DNA of 64,000 nt from Rhodoferax sp. (GCF_018063565.1 NZ_JAGPBB010000010.1:3728-67727), one strand, 5' to 3'; positions 1 to 9,381 are shown, numbered from the stretch's first letter. Notes: a model not told the origin generated them from the letters alone. Numbers and translations are program-made.

Positions 1-60
1 TATCCACTCACGTGGGTAGCGGACTGGCACGGGTAAGCACCTCACACTGGTGAACTTTTC

Positions 61-1833
61 ATGGCCAGGCTTTGTATCTTTGGATGCCAGAATTTTCAGC
101 TGGAGATGCAGGCCAGCCTGGCGGCTGAGGCTTGGCCCGATGTCGTTTCATTGGCTTTTCCCGCGCGTTGTGGGCGTCCCCCGGTCCAGTGGCAAGACCT
201 TCGAGGTCTTTTGCCTGCTGATTGCTCGGAGGTGATCGTTCTGGGGCGTGCCTGCCTTGCAGGGCTGGGAGACCCGCCCGCAGACTTTCCGCTCACACGG
301 GTGCTGATTCAGGAGCAGTGTTTCCATCTGCTGGCTGGTGCCACCCTGGTGAACGAGGTCATGTCGGGTGGTGGCTACCTGATGAGTCCAGCGTGGTTGC
401 AAGGCTGGCGAGAAAATGTGGAAGATCTCGGGTTTACCAGCGATACCGCGCCAGCTTTTTTTCAGGACTTTGCCAAGCGGCTGGTGTTGCTGGACACAGG
501 TATCGACGACAGGGCTGCTGCATTGCTGGCAGAAATCGAGATCGCCGTGGGCATACCAGCGCACCGCTTGGCAGTCGGGCTGGATCACCTTCGGCTCTAC
601 CTGAGTCGCCTGGTACTCACATGGCGACTTGGTCAATCTGACGGTCTTGTCCGACTGCAGGCGAAAAGTCATGCGCGTGCGCTGGCAGACCACATGACAG
701 CCATGGACCTGTTGGCCCGGATGACCAAGGCGCGCACGGAGCCCGAGGTCATCAGTGCCGTTGAGGACCTGTTTCGCATGCTATTTGCACCGGGCATCTG
801 GTATTACGTCTCAACGGAACCCCAACCAGGGGCCGAATTCACCGATATACCCGCTGAAATTGCTGAGCAGGTCCACGCCCTGACTGCACCTTATGGATGG
901 ACAAGCTCTGACCAGGGATTCATGCTGCGTGTGGCGCGTGATGACCATGTGTTTGGTCATGTTGTGGTGGATGCGCTTGCGTTCCCGCAGCAGCGTGAGC
1001 GCTACCTGAATCTGGCGCTGGCCATGACCGACATGATGGCGCTGGCAATCGAAAACGCCCGAACCCGCAAACGCCTGGTTGAAGCAGAAAAAATGGCTTC
1101 CTTGGGTGTGATGGTGGCCGGTGTGGCCCACGAAATCAACACGCCGGTGGGCGTCGGCGTTCTGGCTGCGTCCACCATGCAGTCACGCACCCAGAATCTG
1201 TCGCAGAGCTTTTCAGAGCGGCGTATGACGCAGTCTGACCTGCAGGTCTATCTGAAGGATTCTCAGGCGCAGTCGACACTGATTCTGTCCAATCTGGAGC
1301 GCATCGGGTTGTTGATTGACAAGTTTCGGCAGGTGGCCGTGAATGGTTTACCGCAGACGAAAAGTCGATTCCGGGTGAAAAACTGCCTCAATGAGGTCAT
1401 TCACAGTTTTGGTGATCGCATCTCGCCCGAACGCATTCGTGTCAGTGTGATTTGCGATGATTCTCTGGAGATTGAAAGCTACCCGGGGGACTGGACCAGC
1501 ATCTTCACCAACTTTGTATCCAACTCGCTGCAGCACGGTTTCAAGGGTCGTGACGCGGGGTGTATTCAAGTGGAGCTTGTTCTAGCCAAGTCCATGCTGT
1601 CGCTCGTTTACTCCGATGATGGCAATGGATTGACAGCTGAGGCGCAGGCGCGAATTTTCGACCCGTTTTTTACCACCGATATGCAAAATGGCATTGGCCT
1701 GGGCATGCATCTCGTCTACAACCTGATCACCCAGAGGCTGGGCGGGAGCATCACCGTTCAGCGCAGCCCCAGTGGGGGGGTGTGCTTTCGCATTGAGGTC
1801 CCTAACCATGATGGTCTGAAAGAAAAGCCATGA
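61..1833 (+). CDS. Soluble sensor histidine kinase with DUF1638-like N-terminal domain
   Basis: A 590-residue cytoplasmic histidine kinase with no membrane segment. Residues 1-190 (early Cys9, Cys64 and Cys87, then a GGGYLMSPAWLQGW stretch near 103-116 and LVLLDTG near 141-147) resemble the DUF1638 family as I remember it; this is an inference. Residues about 215-335 look GAF-like. The kinase core is clear: H-box GVAHEINTP with phosphoacceptor His357, N-box Asn484/Asn488, G1 box DDGNG 519-523, F box FDPFFTT, and G2 GIGLGMH near 544-550. The start ATG is the only one available after the in-frame stop at 34-36. The stop overlaps the next gene, the response regulator at 1830, by 4 bases, so the two form a coupled two-component pair. 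The input signal is unknown; a cofactor or small ligand bound by the N-terminal domain is a guess. Confidence 0.88.
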   Translation: MARLCIFGCQNFQLEMQASLAAEAWPDVVSLAFPARCGRPPVQWQDLRGLLPADCSEVIVLGRACLAGLGDPPADFPLTRVLIQEQCFHLLAGATLVNEVMSGGGYLMSPAWLQGWRENVEDLGFTSDTAPAFFQDFAKRLVLLDTGIDDRAAALLAEIEIAVGIPAHRLAVGLDHLRLYLSRLVLTWRLGQSDGLVRLQAKSHARALADHMTAMDLLARMTKARTEPEVISAVEDLFRMLFAPGIWYYVSTEPQPGAEFTDIPAEIAEQVHALTAPYGWTSSDQGFMLRVARDDHVFGHVVVDALAFPQQRERYLNLALAMTDMMALAIENARTRKRLVEAEKMASLGVMVAGVAHEINTPVGVGVLAASTMQSRTQNLSQSFSERRMTQSDLQVYLKDSQAQSTLILSNLERIGLLIDKFRQVAVNGLPQTKSRFRVKNCLNEVIHSFGDRISPERIRVSVICDDSLEIESYPGDWTSIFTNFVSNSLQHGFKGRDAGCIQVELVLAKSMLSLVYSDDGNGLTAEAQARIFDPFFTTDMQNGIGLGMHLVYNLITQRLGGSITVQRSPSGGVCFRIEVPNHDGLKEKP

Positions 1834-4799
1834 CTGATTCCGACGCCTTTTCCGACCTGTTTGCGCCTGAACCAGAGTCCGCAGCAGGGCCCGATGGATC
1901 CACCGTGTCGGCCTGGAAAGTGCTGCTGGTGGACGATGAAAAAGACATTCATGCCGTACTGAACCTGGCGCTTCGGGACATGCGGGTGGAGGGAAAACCA
2001 CTGCAATTGTTGGACGCCCACTCGGCTGCTGAGGCCAAGAAAATCCTGGCCGAGCATCCGGACATCTCGTTGATACTGCTGGATGTGGTGATGGAGTCTG
2101 AGCTTGCCGGATTGAATCTGGTGCGCCATATCCGTCGTGACATCTGCAACCGCATGGTTCAGATCGTACTGGTGACCGGACAACCCGGTTATGCGCCGCA
2201 GCGCGAGGTGGTGACGGATTACGAAATTGACGGTTACCGCCTGAAATCCGAGCTGACTGCCGACAAGATCTTTGTCTCGGTGTACGTTGCACTGCGGACC
2301 TACAAGGCGCTGCGCGAGTCGGAGATGCAGCGCCAGCAGGTCGAGGCGATGGCGCAGGTATTGAGTGAAAAAGAACAACGCTTGCGCGCGGTGGTGGATA
2401 CCGCCCCGGACGCCATCATTCAGGCTGATGCCAATGGGCTGGTGATTGGATGGAACGAAGGTGCTTGCCATCTTTTTGGTTACACGGCCGACGAGATGCT
2501 GGGTCAATCGGTGAACCGTTTGATGCCGCAGCGACTCAACCATGCGCATGATCTGGCGATGGCTCGTTTGCGCGAAGGGACTCCCCCTCACCTGCTGGGC
2601 AAGGTGCTCGAGTTGATTGGCCTGCGAAAGGGTGGCAGTGAATTTCCCATAGAACTGGTACTGGGTTCCTGGGCGACCTCGAACGGCGCGCATTTCAGCG
2701 CTGTGATTCGGGATGTCAGTGAAAGAAAGCGCGCCGAATCGGGCTTGCGGCTGGCTGCCAGTGTTTACGCGAACAGTTACGAAGGCATCATCATTTGCGC
2801 GCCCGATAAGACCATTGTGGATGTCAACCCGGCCTTCACGCGCATCACCGGTTACTCACGCGACGAGGCGCTTGGCCGAACGCCCAAACTGTTGGCGTCA
2901 GGCAAGCATGATGCTGCGTTCTACCAACAGATGTGGTCTTCCATCGCCGAGCATGACTTCTGGCAGGGAGAGGTCTGCAACCGGCGCAATAACGCCGAGC
3001 TGTACACCGAAATACTGTCTCTTTCTGTGATTCGAGACAGCGCGGGCAAACTGCAGCATTACATCGGCGTCTTTTCTGACATCAGTTTGCTCAAAGCCCA
3101 CGAAGAAGAGTTGTATCGCATCGCGCACTTTGACATGCTGACCGGGGTTCCCAATCGCCGACTTCTGCTGGACCGTTTGAGTCAAGCCCTTTTGCGTACC
3201 CGACGGACCGGACGGTCGGTGGCCGTCTGCTACCTCGATCTCGATGGGTTCAAGGTCGTCAATGACCGGTTTGGACATGACGGCGGCGACAAACTACTGG
3301 TGGAAATCACCAGACGTTTGAGAAAGGTCTTGCGAACAGACGACACCCTGGGGCGACTCGGCGGCGACGAATTCGTTCTTCTGTTGACTGACCTGGCTGG
3401 TCCGCAAGAAAGCCAACTGGCGCTGGACCGAGTACTGGAGGTCGTCAAGGAGCCCATCGAAATAGCCGGGAACTTGGTGGCGGTGTCGGCCAGTGTTGGT
3501 GTCACGATTTATCCGTCTGACGACGCTGATGCCGATGTTTTGCTGCGGCACGCCGACCAGGCCATGTACCTGGCCAAGGAGACTGGCAAGAACAGCTACC
3601 ACTTCTTTGATCCCCGGCACGACCGGCAGGTTCAGACGCAGCGGCATTACATGCAACGCCTGCGTGAAGCCTTGGATAAATCAGAGTTTGTGCTCTATTT
3701 TCAGCCCAAGGCCAATCTGCGCAACGGCGACATCGTGGGATTTGAAGCGTTGATTCGTTGGCAGCATCCGGAGCGAGGGCTGCTTTCGCCCGGCGAATTC
3801 TTGCACTACATGGACGGCAGTGAACTGGAAGTGATGGTGGGCGAGTGGGTTATCGACACCGTGCTCAAGCAGATGGCCACCTGGAGCAGGGCCAGCATCG
3901 ATTGCATGGTGAGCGCAAACGTCAGTGCCGATCATCTGCTGCGTGACAATTTTGCCGAGAGATTGCGCCTGATTCTGGAGCGACATCCTGAAGTCGCGCC
4001 TGAACGGTTGGAGCTTGAGATCCTTGAAACAGCGGCACTGGCCGATATGAAGAAAGCCGTCGAAACCATCACCCAGTGCCGAAAACTCGGGGTTCAGTTT
4101 GCGCTGGATGACTTTGGTACGGGCTATTCGTCGTTAACCTATTTCCTCAATCTGCCCGTCCAACTGCTCAAGATTGACCAGAGCTTTGTGCGCGTGATGC
4201 TGGAGGACCCGGGTGGTCTCGGCATTGTGGAGAGTGTCGTGCGCCTGGCGCAAGCCTTCAACAGACCGGTGATTGCGGAAGGTGTTGAAACACTGGAGCA
4301 TGGCGCCGTGCTGCTCCACTTTGGCTGCCATCTGGCGCAGGGTTATGGCATTTCCAGGCCCATGCCGGCTGATCAGGTGGAAACCTGGCTGCACACCTGG
4401 TATGTGGGACAGTCCTGGGGCGCCATGGTCATTCCTTCCATGGGCCAGGATGTCACCTTGCAGGTCGCGGCTCAAAGCCATCGGGCCTGGGTGGATAAAG
4501 TGACCCGACAGGTGACGGAACTGGATGGTGATGTGGTCATTGAGGCCGATAGCAATATCTGTAGTTTTGGTCGTTGGTATCGGGGTAGCGGAGTGACCCG
4601 ATATGGCAAAGCGCCAGAGTACAAGGAAATCGCGGTTTACCACGAACAAGGGCACTCACTGGCTACCGCTGCATTGGCACTTGCCAGATCAGGCAACTGT
4701 CACGATGCCAATCTGCTGTTGCAAGAACTTTACCAATCCAGGGACAGCATGCTGCGCTTGCTCGACAAATTGGCTTGCCAGTCCGTGGTCTGGCGTTAA
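1830..4799 (+). CDS. Response regulator: REC-PAS-PAS-GGDEF-EAL-CZB cyclic-di-GMP enzyme
   Basis: A 989-residue multidomain regulator that probably makes and breaks cyclic di-GMP. In order: REC (about 28-155; phosphoacceptor Asp85 in LILLD), PAS (about 185-300), PAS (about 305-420), GGDEF (about 430-595; intact GGDEF at 511-515), EAL (about 605-855; intact EAL at 639-641 and DDFGTGYSS at 760-768), and a C-terminal CZB-type zinc-binding module (about 880-985) with His884, Cys911 in CSFGRWYRG, His938 and His942. Both catalytic signatures are intact, so either activity could dominate. It overlaps the kinase gene by 4 bases and is its likely phosphorylation partner. CZB domains bind zinc in chemoreceptors and in the cyclase DgcZ; having one after an EAL domain is uncommon and suggests zinc or redox control added to phosphorylation. 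Confidence 0.93.
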   Translation: MTDSDAFSDLFAPEPESAAGPDGSTVSAWKVLLVDDEKDIHAVLNLALRDMRVEGKPLQLLDAHSAAEAKKILAEHPDISLILLDVVMESELAGLNLVRHIRRDICNRMVQIVLVTGQPGYAPQREVVTDYEIDGYRLKSELTADKIFVSVYVALRTYKALRESEMQRQQVEAMAQVLSEKEQRLRAVVDTAPDAIIQADANGLVIGWNEGACHLFGYTADEMLGQSVNRLMPQRLNHAHDLAMARLREGTPPHLLGKVLELIGLRKGGSEFPIELVLGSWATSNGAHFSAVIRDVSERKRAESGLRLAASVYANSYEGIIICAPDKTIVDVNPAFTRITGYSRDEALGRTPKLLASGKHDAAFYQQMWSSIAEHDFWQGEVCNRRNNAELYTEILSLSVIRDSAGKLQHYIGVFSDISLLKAHEEELYRIAHFDMLTGVPNRRLLLDRLSQALLRTRRTGRSVAVCYLDLDGFKVVNDRFGHDGGDKLLVEITRRLRKVLRTDDTLGRLGGDEFVLLLTDLAGPQESQLALDRVLEVVKEPIEIAGNLVAVSASVGVTIYPSDDADADVLLRHADQAMYLAKETGKNSYHFFDPRHDRQVQTQRHYMQRLREALDKSEFVLYFQPKANLRNGDIVGFEALIRWQHPERGLLSPGEFLHYMDGSELEVMVGEWVIDTVLKQMATWSRASIDCMVSANVSADHLLRDNFAERLRLILERHPEVAPERLELEILETAALADMKKAVETITQCRKLGVQFALDDFGTGYSSLTYFLNLPVQLLKIDQSFVRVMLEDPGGLGIVESVVRLAQAFNRPVIAEGVETLEHGAVLLHFGCHLAQGYGISRPMPADQVETWLHTWYVGQSWGAMVIPSMGQDVTLQVAAQSHRAWVDKVTRQVTELDGDVVIEADSNICSFGRWYRGSGVTRYGKAPEYKEIAVYHEQGHSLATAALALARSGNCHDANLLLQELYQSRDSMLRLLDKLACQSVVWR

Positions 4800-4882
4800 T
4801 GGGAAAGGACGCGGACCGCCCGCGAGGATGAGATCAGCCCCGTTGCCATTTCGTGCGGCCCCGTGCCCCGCCGCTTACCGCA

Positions 4883-7078
4883 TCAATGGACGCCCTGCTT
4901 CGTCAGGCGCCAATCCTTCCCCTGCCGCAGTAACACCGGCACCACCATGCCAACGCCAATCAAGGTGGCGCTCAGGCTGGGAGCCACCATCAGGAGCGCA
5001 GCGGCAATGCACAACGCTTGCTCCCAGCGTTTCATCTCGACCAGGAAGAACTTGGAGAACGCCATCGCCAAAAAGGTGATGCCCAGCACGCAACCGGTGA
5101 AGGTGATGGCAAAGTCTGCCCACGTAAAGCCTTTGGCCACCAGAATCAGCGACGGCGAGAAAACAAATACGAATGGCACCAGCGCCTTCGCGATGCCCAG
5201 CCGGAAAGCGGTGTTGCCGGTCTTGAACGGGTCGCTGCCAGCCATACCGGCTGCCGCATAGGCCGCCAGCGCGACTGGCGGCGTGATGTCAGCTAGCACG
5301 CCGTAATAAAACACAAAGAAGTGCGCCACCAGCGGTTCCACGCCGAGCTGCACTAACGTCGGTGCGGCCACTGTCACCATGATGATGTAGTTGGCGGTGG
5401 TGGGAATGCCCGCGCCCATCAAGATGCACACCGCCGCCGTCATGACCAGTGCCGCCAACAGCGTGAGTGATTGCATGGCCATCAGGTAGCTGGGCACGAT
5501 CACACTCAGCCCATTGGCTATGGCCGTGGCCGCGCCGGTGATGATGAAGCTGATCTTGAAACCCACGCCGGTGAGGGTGACCACGCCAATGACGATGCCC
5601 ACCGTGGCGGCTGCCGCGCCCACTGCCAGCGCGTATTTCGCCCCAGTTTCAAACGCTTCGACCAGCACCGCCAGTTCGATGCGGCCACGAATCTTCGCCA
5701 GCCGCATGGTGACCAGAGTGATGGCCATCGCCACACCAAAGATGCCCAGTTTGGTCATCTCATCCAGATCAGTAAAGGCCACAGCCACCAGCGCTAGGTG
5801 CATCACCGCCATCAGCAGCCAGTTTTTGACCGTGTTGCCCTGCACCTGGGTGGTCACACCCACGATGGCGCTCGAGGTGATGCCAACAAACGCCGCAAGA
5901 TACGGCGTGCGGCCACTGACCAGAATGCTGATCAGCAAAAACAGCGGAATCAGCGTGGGCCAGCGCATCTTGAGGCTTTGCCGCAATTTGGGCATTTCTT
6001 CTTCGGTCAGGCCGCGCAGGCCGTAGCGTTTGGCCTCAAAGTGCACCTGCATGAACACGCCAAAAAAGTGCATGAAGGCCGGCACGATGGCTGCGGTGAT
6101 GATGGTCTGGTAAGGCAGGCCCAAAAACTCGATCATCAAAAACGCTGCCGCACCCAAAACCGGTGGCGTGATCTGACCCCCGGTGGACGCAGCAGCCTCC
6201 ACCGCGCCGGCAAATTCGCGCTTGTAGCCTACGCGAATCATGGCCGGAATGGTGAGCGAGCCGACCGTGACCGCATTGGCCACTGACGAGCCCGACAACA
6301 TGCCAAACATGGCCGAGCCAAACACGCTGACCTTGGCCGGCCCACCGGCGTAGCGTCCGGCAATGCTCGATGCAATGTCCAGAAACAGTTGCCCCAGCCC
6401 GATACGCGTGGCCATCACGCCAAACAGCACAAAGTGAAACACATAGGTGGCCACCACGCCAACGGCCACACCGTAGATGCCCTGGCTGGTGAGGTACTGG
6501 TGGTTGATGAACTGGCTCCAGCTCGATCCGGCGTGCTGCAGCAAACCGGGGAAATACTGGCCAAAGAGTGAGTAAAAGGTAAAGCCCAGCGCAATGAGCG
6601 GCAGTGGCCAGCCCATGCTGCGCCGCGTGGCCTCCAGCAAGGCGACAAACAATACCGTGCCAAAGATCACGTCGAAGTTGTTGGGGTTGCCAACGCGAAA
6701 CGCCAGGTCTTCAAAGGTGTAGGGGATGTACAGCACGGCAAGCGCCACAGCAATACCGAGTAGCCAGTCGTACAGCGGAATGCCGCCGGGTGATGCCAGG
6801 CTGTGACGCACCGAGCGGTTTTCCGCCGCCTTGCTGCCGGCAAATACCAGAAAAATCAGCCCCAGCACAAACGCCAGGTGCACGCCCCGATGGGTGGTTT
6901 CGCGCAACAAGCCAAAACCGGCCGTGTAGTAATGAAAACAACTCAAGGTGATGAGCAACCACTTGATCAGCACCGTGCCTGGCGGCACCGAGGGGCGAAA
7001 GCGCATCTCGGGGTCGAACTTTTCCTCCAGCGCCAGCAGCTGTTTGTCATCTGGCAGGGTGACGGGAATGGTGCTCAT
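4883..7078 (-). CDS. TRAP transporter fused permease (4TM/12TM), TAXI system
   Basis: A 731-residue, very hydrophobic inner-membrane protein in which the small (DctQ-like) and large (DctM-like) permease subunits are fused, as usual in TAXI-type TRAP transporters. After a soluble N-terminal tail of about 40 residues there are many membrane spans; the glycine-rich segment ASTGGQITPPVLGAAAF and the later GAGIPTTANYIIM region are typical DctM-family motifs. It should drive ion-coupled uptake of an organic acid or amino acid delivered by the binding protein encoded just upstream (7193-8146, same strand). The 114-base gap between the two genes holds two strong hairpins, so the permease is probably expressed at a lower level than the binding protein. 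The substrate cannot be read from the sequence. Confidence 0.92.
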   Translation of the reverse strand: MSTIPVTLPDDKQLLALEEKFDPEMRFRPSVPPGTVLIKWLLITLSCFHYYTAGFGLLRETTHRGVHLAFVLGLIFLVFAGSKAAENRSVRHSLASPGGIPLYDWLLGIAVALAVLYIPYTFEDLAFRVGNPNNFDVIFGTVLFVALLEATRRSMGWPLPLIALGFTFYSLFGQYFPGLLQHAGSSWSQFINHQYLTSQGIYGVAVGVVATYVFHFVLFGVMATRIGLGQLFLDIASSIAGRYAGGPAKVSVFGSAMFGMLSGSSVANAVTVGSLTIPAMIRVGYKREFAGAVEAAASTGGQITPPVLGAAAFLMIEFLGLPYQTIITAAIVPAFMHFFGVFMQVHFEAKRYGLRGLTEEEMPKLRQSLKMRWPTLIPLFLLISILVSGRTPYLAAFVGITSSAIVGVTTQVQGNTVKNWLLMAVMHLALVAVAFTDLDEMTKLGIFGVAMAITLVTMRLAKIRGRIELAVLVEAFETGAKYALAVGAAAATVGIVIGVVTLTGVGFKISFIITGAATAIANGLSVIVPSYLMAMQSLTLLAALVMTAAVCILMGAGIPTTANYIIMVTVAAPTLVQLGVEPLVAHFFVFYYGVLADITPPVALAAYAAAGMAGSDPFKTGNTAFRLGIAKALVPFVFVFSPSLILVAKGFTWADFAITFTGCVLGITFLAMAFSKFFLVEMKRWEQALCIAAALLMVAPSLSATLIGVGMVVPVLLRQGKDWRLTKQGVH

Positions 7079-7105
7079 AAGTGGAAGGCTTCAGGTTTTT
7101 CCAAC

Positions 7106-7130
7106 AAAAACGGGCGGTGATGCCGCCCGT
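7106..7130 (-). terminator. Hairpin with T-tract between TAXI binding protein and permease
   Basis: Read on the minus strand: ACGGGCGG, a 5-base loop, CCGCCCGT, then a run of five T. The shape is that of an intrinsic terminator or attenuator. It lies after the binding-protein gene and about 30 bases before the permease start, so complete termination would silence the permease; partial termination is more likely. Confidence 0.7.
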
Positions 7131-7138
7131 CAAACCAT

Positions 7139-7175
7139 GCGCCAGATGGCACCTGGGTGAGGTGCCATCTGGCGC
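7139..7175 (-). repeat. Perfect 16-bp stem-loop downstream of TAXI binding protein gene
   Basis: GCGCCAGATGGCACCT at 7139-7154 and its exact reverse complement at 7160-7175 enclose a 5-base loop. It lies 17 bases after the stop codon of the binding-protein gene, without a T-tract. It could protect the 3' end of the upstream message against exonucleases. Confidence 0.8.
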
Positions 7176-7192
7176 GCTGAGTCAAGCGCGGT

Positions 7193-8146
7193 TTACTTCA
7201 ACACACCGGCTTCCTTGTAGAACTTCTCGGCACCCGGGTGATAGGGAATACCAACGCCTTGCACGGCGTTTTGCAGCGTGATGTACTTGCCCTTGGCGTG
7301 ACCAGCAGCGAGCGACTTCTGCGCTGCATCGCCGTACAGCGCCTTGGTGATTTGATAGACGGTGTCGGTATCGACCTTGTCGCTGGTCACCAGTTGCGCA
7401 CCGACCGCCAGGGTTTTGACGGCGGCGACACCCTTGTAGGTGTCAGCCGGGATCGAGTCCACCGCAAAGAAGGTGCTGGACTTGCGCAGACCATCAGCAG
7501 CGGCACCGTCAATCGGCAGCAATTCAATGCCGCCACCGGCGCTGGCCAACTCGGCAATGGCACCCGCAGGTGCGCCGCCAGTGAAGAAGAAGGCGTCAAG
7601 TGCGCCGTCTTTCATCTTGTCACCGGCCTGATTGGGTTTGATGTACTCGGGCTTGATGTCAGACTCTTTGATGCCGTAGGCGGCCAGCACCAGACGGGCG
7701 TTGATCAGCGTGCCCGAGCCGGGTTCATCCAGCGCCACGCGTTTGCCCTTGAGGTCGGCAATGCTCTTGAAACCAGAGCCCTTTTTCACCACCACGTGAA
7801 TGCTCTCCGGGTACAGGTTGGCAATCATGCGCAGGCCAGCCACCTTGGGTTTGCCTTCAAAAATGCCGGTGCCGGTTTGCGCCCAGGTGGCTACGTCGGA
7901 CTGGCTGAACCCCGCTTCCATCGCGCCGCCAGCGATACCATTGACATTGCCCAGCGAACCATTGCTGGCCTGTGCGGTGGCAATGATCTTGCCGGGTTGT
8001 GAGACCGCATTGGCGATCATCCCGCCTACGGGATAGTAAGTGCCGGCGGTACCGCCGGTGCCGATGCGGAAAAACTGCTGGGCGCTGGCGGTGCCAACGA
8101 GTGCAGCAGAGGTCAAAACAGCAGCGGCGAAAAGTTTGAATTTCAT
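7193..8146 (-). CDS. TAXI-family TRAP transporter substrate-binding protein
   Basis: A 317-residue periplasmic binding protein. The N-terminus is a classical signal peptide (KFKLFAAAVLTSAALVGTASA, with likely cleavage before QQFF), followed by the TAXI hallmark FRIGTGGTAGTYYPVGG. The family binds small carboxylates or amino acids such as glutamate and passes them to a fused TRAP permease, here the next gene on the strand. I chose the ATG at 8146: it has a strong AAGGAG ribosome site 7-8 bases upstream and begins exactly at the signal peptide, whereas the open frame runs on another 62 codons of non-conserved sequence. Two hairpins follow the stop codon. Confidence 0.93.
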   Translation of the reverse strand: MKFKLFAAAVLTSAALVGTASAQQFFRIGTGGTAGTYYPVGGMIANAVSQPGKIIATAQASNGSLGNVNGIAGGAMEAGFSQSDVATWAQTGTGIFEGKPKVAGLRMIANLYPESIHVVVKKGSGFKSIADLKGKRVALDEPGSGTLINARLVLAAYGIKESDIKPEYIKPNQAGDKMKDGALDAFFFTGGAPAGAIAELASAGGGIELLPIDGAAADGLRKSSTFFAVDSIPADTYKGVAAVKTLAVGAQLVTSDKVDTDTVYQITKALYGDAAQKSLAAGHAKGKYITLQNAVQGVGIPYHPGAEKFYKEAGVLK

Positions 8147-8478
8147 CAAATAGCTCCTTGTGGTTGAAATTGCCTGCCCAGCATCGGCTGGTGCAGGGGC
8201 CAGAACGACCTTTGCAGTGTACTCCGGCTTAGCCCGCGCCTGACGCTGATCTGACGGGTTTGACCGCGTGACCAGGCCCTGGCATTCCAGGCGAGCCGGC
8301 GCCTCCGGAATCAATTGAACTCGGCTCCACAATGGTGTGAATGAGAGGCCAGGGTGGCACCTGTGGTGGTAACGGGCAAATCATGCCCATAGGCGGGGAT
8401 TTTGTTCCCGGGGATTCACCACGCTCGGCCCATCAATGCCCAGAGGAATCGGACACGTTGCGTGTCGCCGGAGCGGCG
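8147..8478. other. 332-base intergenic region upstream of the TAXI operon
   Basis: No credible gene seen. It must hold the promoter of the TAXI operon (minus strand) and the end of the aminotransferase gene, which also reads on the minus strand and begins further right. A small stem, GACACG-TTG-CGTGTC at 8452-8466, lies just past the aminotransferase-proximal end, but has no T-tract. No tRNA-like fold or obvious operator seen. Confidence 0.5.
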
Positions 8479-9381
8479 TCAGAGAGCAGCGCTAACGGAC
8501 AGCGCCTGCGCCTTGGCCGCCTGGTATCCCGCGTACAGCTTGGCATACATCGGGCCGGGCTTGCCGTTGCCCACCGGCTGGGCGTCGAGCAGTGTCACTG
8601 GCAGCACCTCTTTGGTGGCAGAAGTCAACATGAGTTCGTCGGCGGCCAACACCTCGGCACGGCTGATGCGGCGCAGCTCGAAGCCAATGCCCTGGTCGCG
8701 GCAAATTTCTTCGATCAGGCCATAACGAATGCCTTCCAGCACCAGATTGTCCTTGGGTGTCCCAAGCACTTTGCCGTCTTTGACAATCCAGACATTGCAG
8801 GCGGCGGCCTCGCTCAAATAGCCGTCGCGAAACATTACCGTCTCAACTGCTCCGGCGTCAAAGCTGATCTGGCGCGCAAACACCGCACCGAGCAGGCTGG
8901 TGGCCTTGATGTGCGCCTTGGCCCAGCGAAAGTCGTCGGCGCTGACGCAAGCGACACCCTGGCTGCGCTGCTCGGCGCTAGGCGGCTTCATCCCGTTGGT
9001 CATGACAAATACTGTGGGGGTCAGTCCCTCGGGCATGACGTGGTCGCGCATGGCCACGCCACGGGTGATCTGCAGGTAGATCAATTGGTCGGTATTTTGC
9101 GCTTTGGCGCTTATGGAATCAGCATAAGTAGCTATTAACTTGATTGCGATTTCAGCCCACTGCATGCGCGTGAAAGGGTTGGGGATGCGCAGTTCCTTCA
9201 GGCTGCGTTCCAGCCTCGCCATGTGGTTTTCGAAGCGGAACAAGCGCCCCTGGTACACCGGTGCCACCTCGTACACGCCATCGCCAAAGATAAAGCCCCG
9301 GTCCATGACGCTGATCTTGGCATTGGGCAAGGTGGTGAACTCACCGTTGAGGTAGCAGGGTAGGGCGGGTAGGGTATTCAT
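8479..9381 (-). CDS. dat: D-amino acid aminotransferase (class IV PLP aminotransferase)
   Basis: A 300-residue class IV (branched-chain/D-alanine/ADC lyase fold) PLP enzyme. The motif SVMDRGFIFGDGVYEV near 24-39 is typical of D-amino acid aminotransferases, as is the PLP-binding lysine at about 159 in HIKATSLL and the YLSEAAACNVW phosphate-cup region. It should interconvert D-amino acids and 2-oxo acids, feeding D-alanine and D-glutamate to peptidoglycan or degrading D-amino acids; aminodeoxychorismate lyase is a less likely alternative. Codons for about residues 80-97 lie in an AT-rich patch that matches the dispersed element described for this window. Transcribed alone as far as can be seen; 237 bases separate it from the next gene upstream. 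Confidence 0.85.
   Translation of the reverse strand: MNTLPALPCYLNGEFTTLPNAKISVMDRGFIFGDGVYEVAPVYQGRLFRFENHMARLERSLKELRIPNPFTRMQWAEIAIKLIATYADSISAKAQNTDQLIYLQITRGVAMRDHVMPEGLTPTVFVMTNGMKPPSAEQRSQGVACVSADDFRWAKAHIKATSLLGAVFARQISFDAGAVETVMFRDGYLSEAAACNVWIVKDGKVLGTPKDNLVLEGIRYGLIEEICRDQGIGFELRRISRAEVLAADELMLTSATKEVLPVTLLDAQPVGNGKPGPMYAKLYAGYQAAKAQALSVSAAL
9091..9145 (-). repeat. Dispersed AT-rich palindromic element, copy inside the aminotransferase gene
   Basis: On the minus strand it reads TTAATAGCTACTTATGCT followed by ATTCCATAAGCGCCAAAGC, matching the pattern ATAGCT..., ...GCTT, short centre, AAGCGC..., AGC(C/G) shared with the other copies. It is in frame and encodes roughly IATYADSISAKAQ. 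AT-richer than the flanking gene. Confidence 0.6.

Noticed and set aside
8147-8332. A 62-codon N-terminal extension of the TAXI binding protein
   Set aside because: The signal peptide and AAGGAG site both place the start at 8146; the extension is unconserved and would block export.
8452-8466. GACACG-TTG-CGTGTC hairpin as terminator of the aminotransferase gene
   Set aside because: Short stem without a T-tract; listed only as a possible weak structure.
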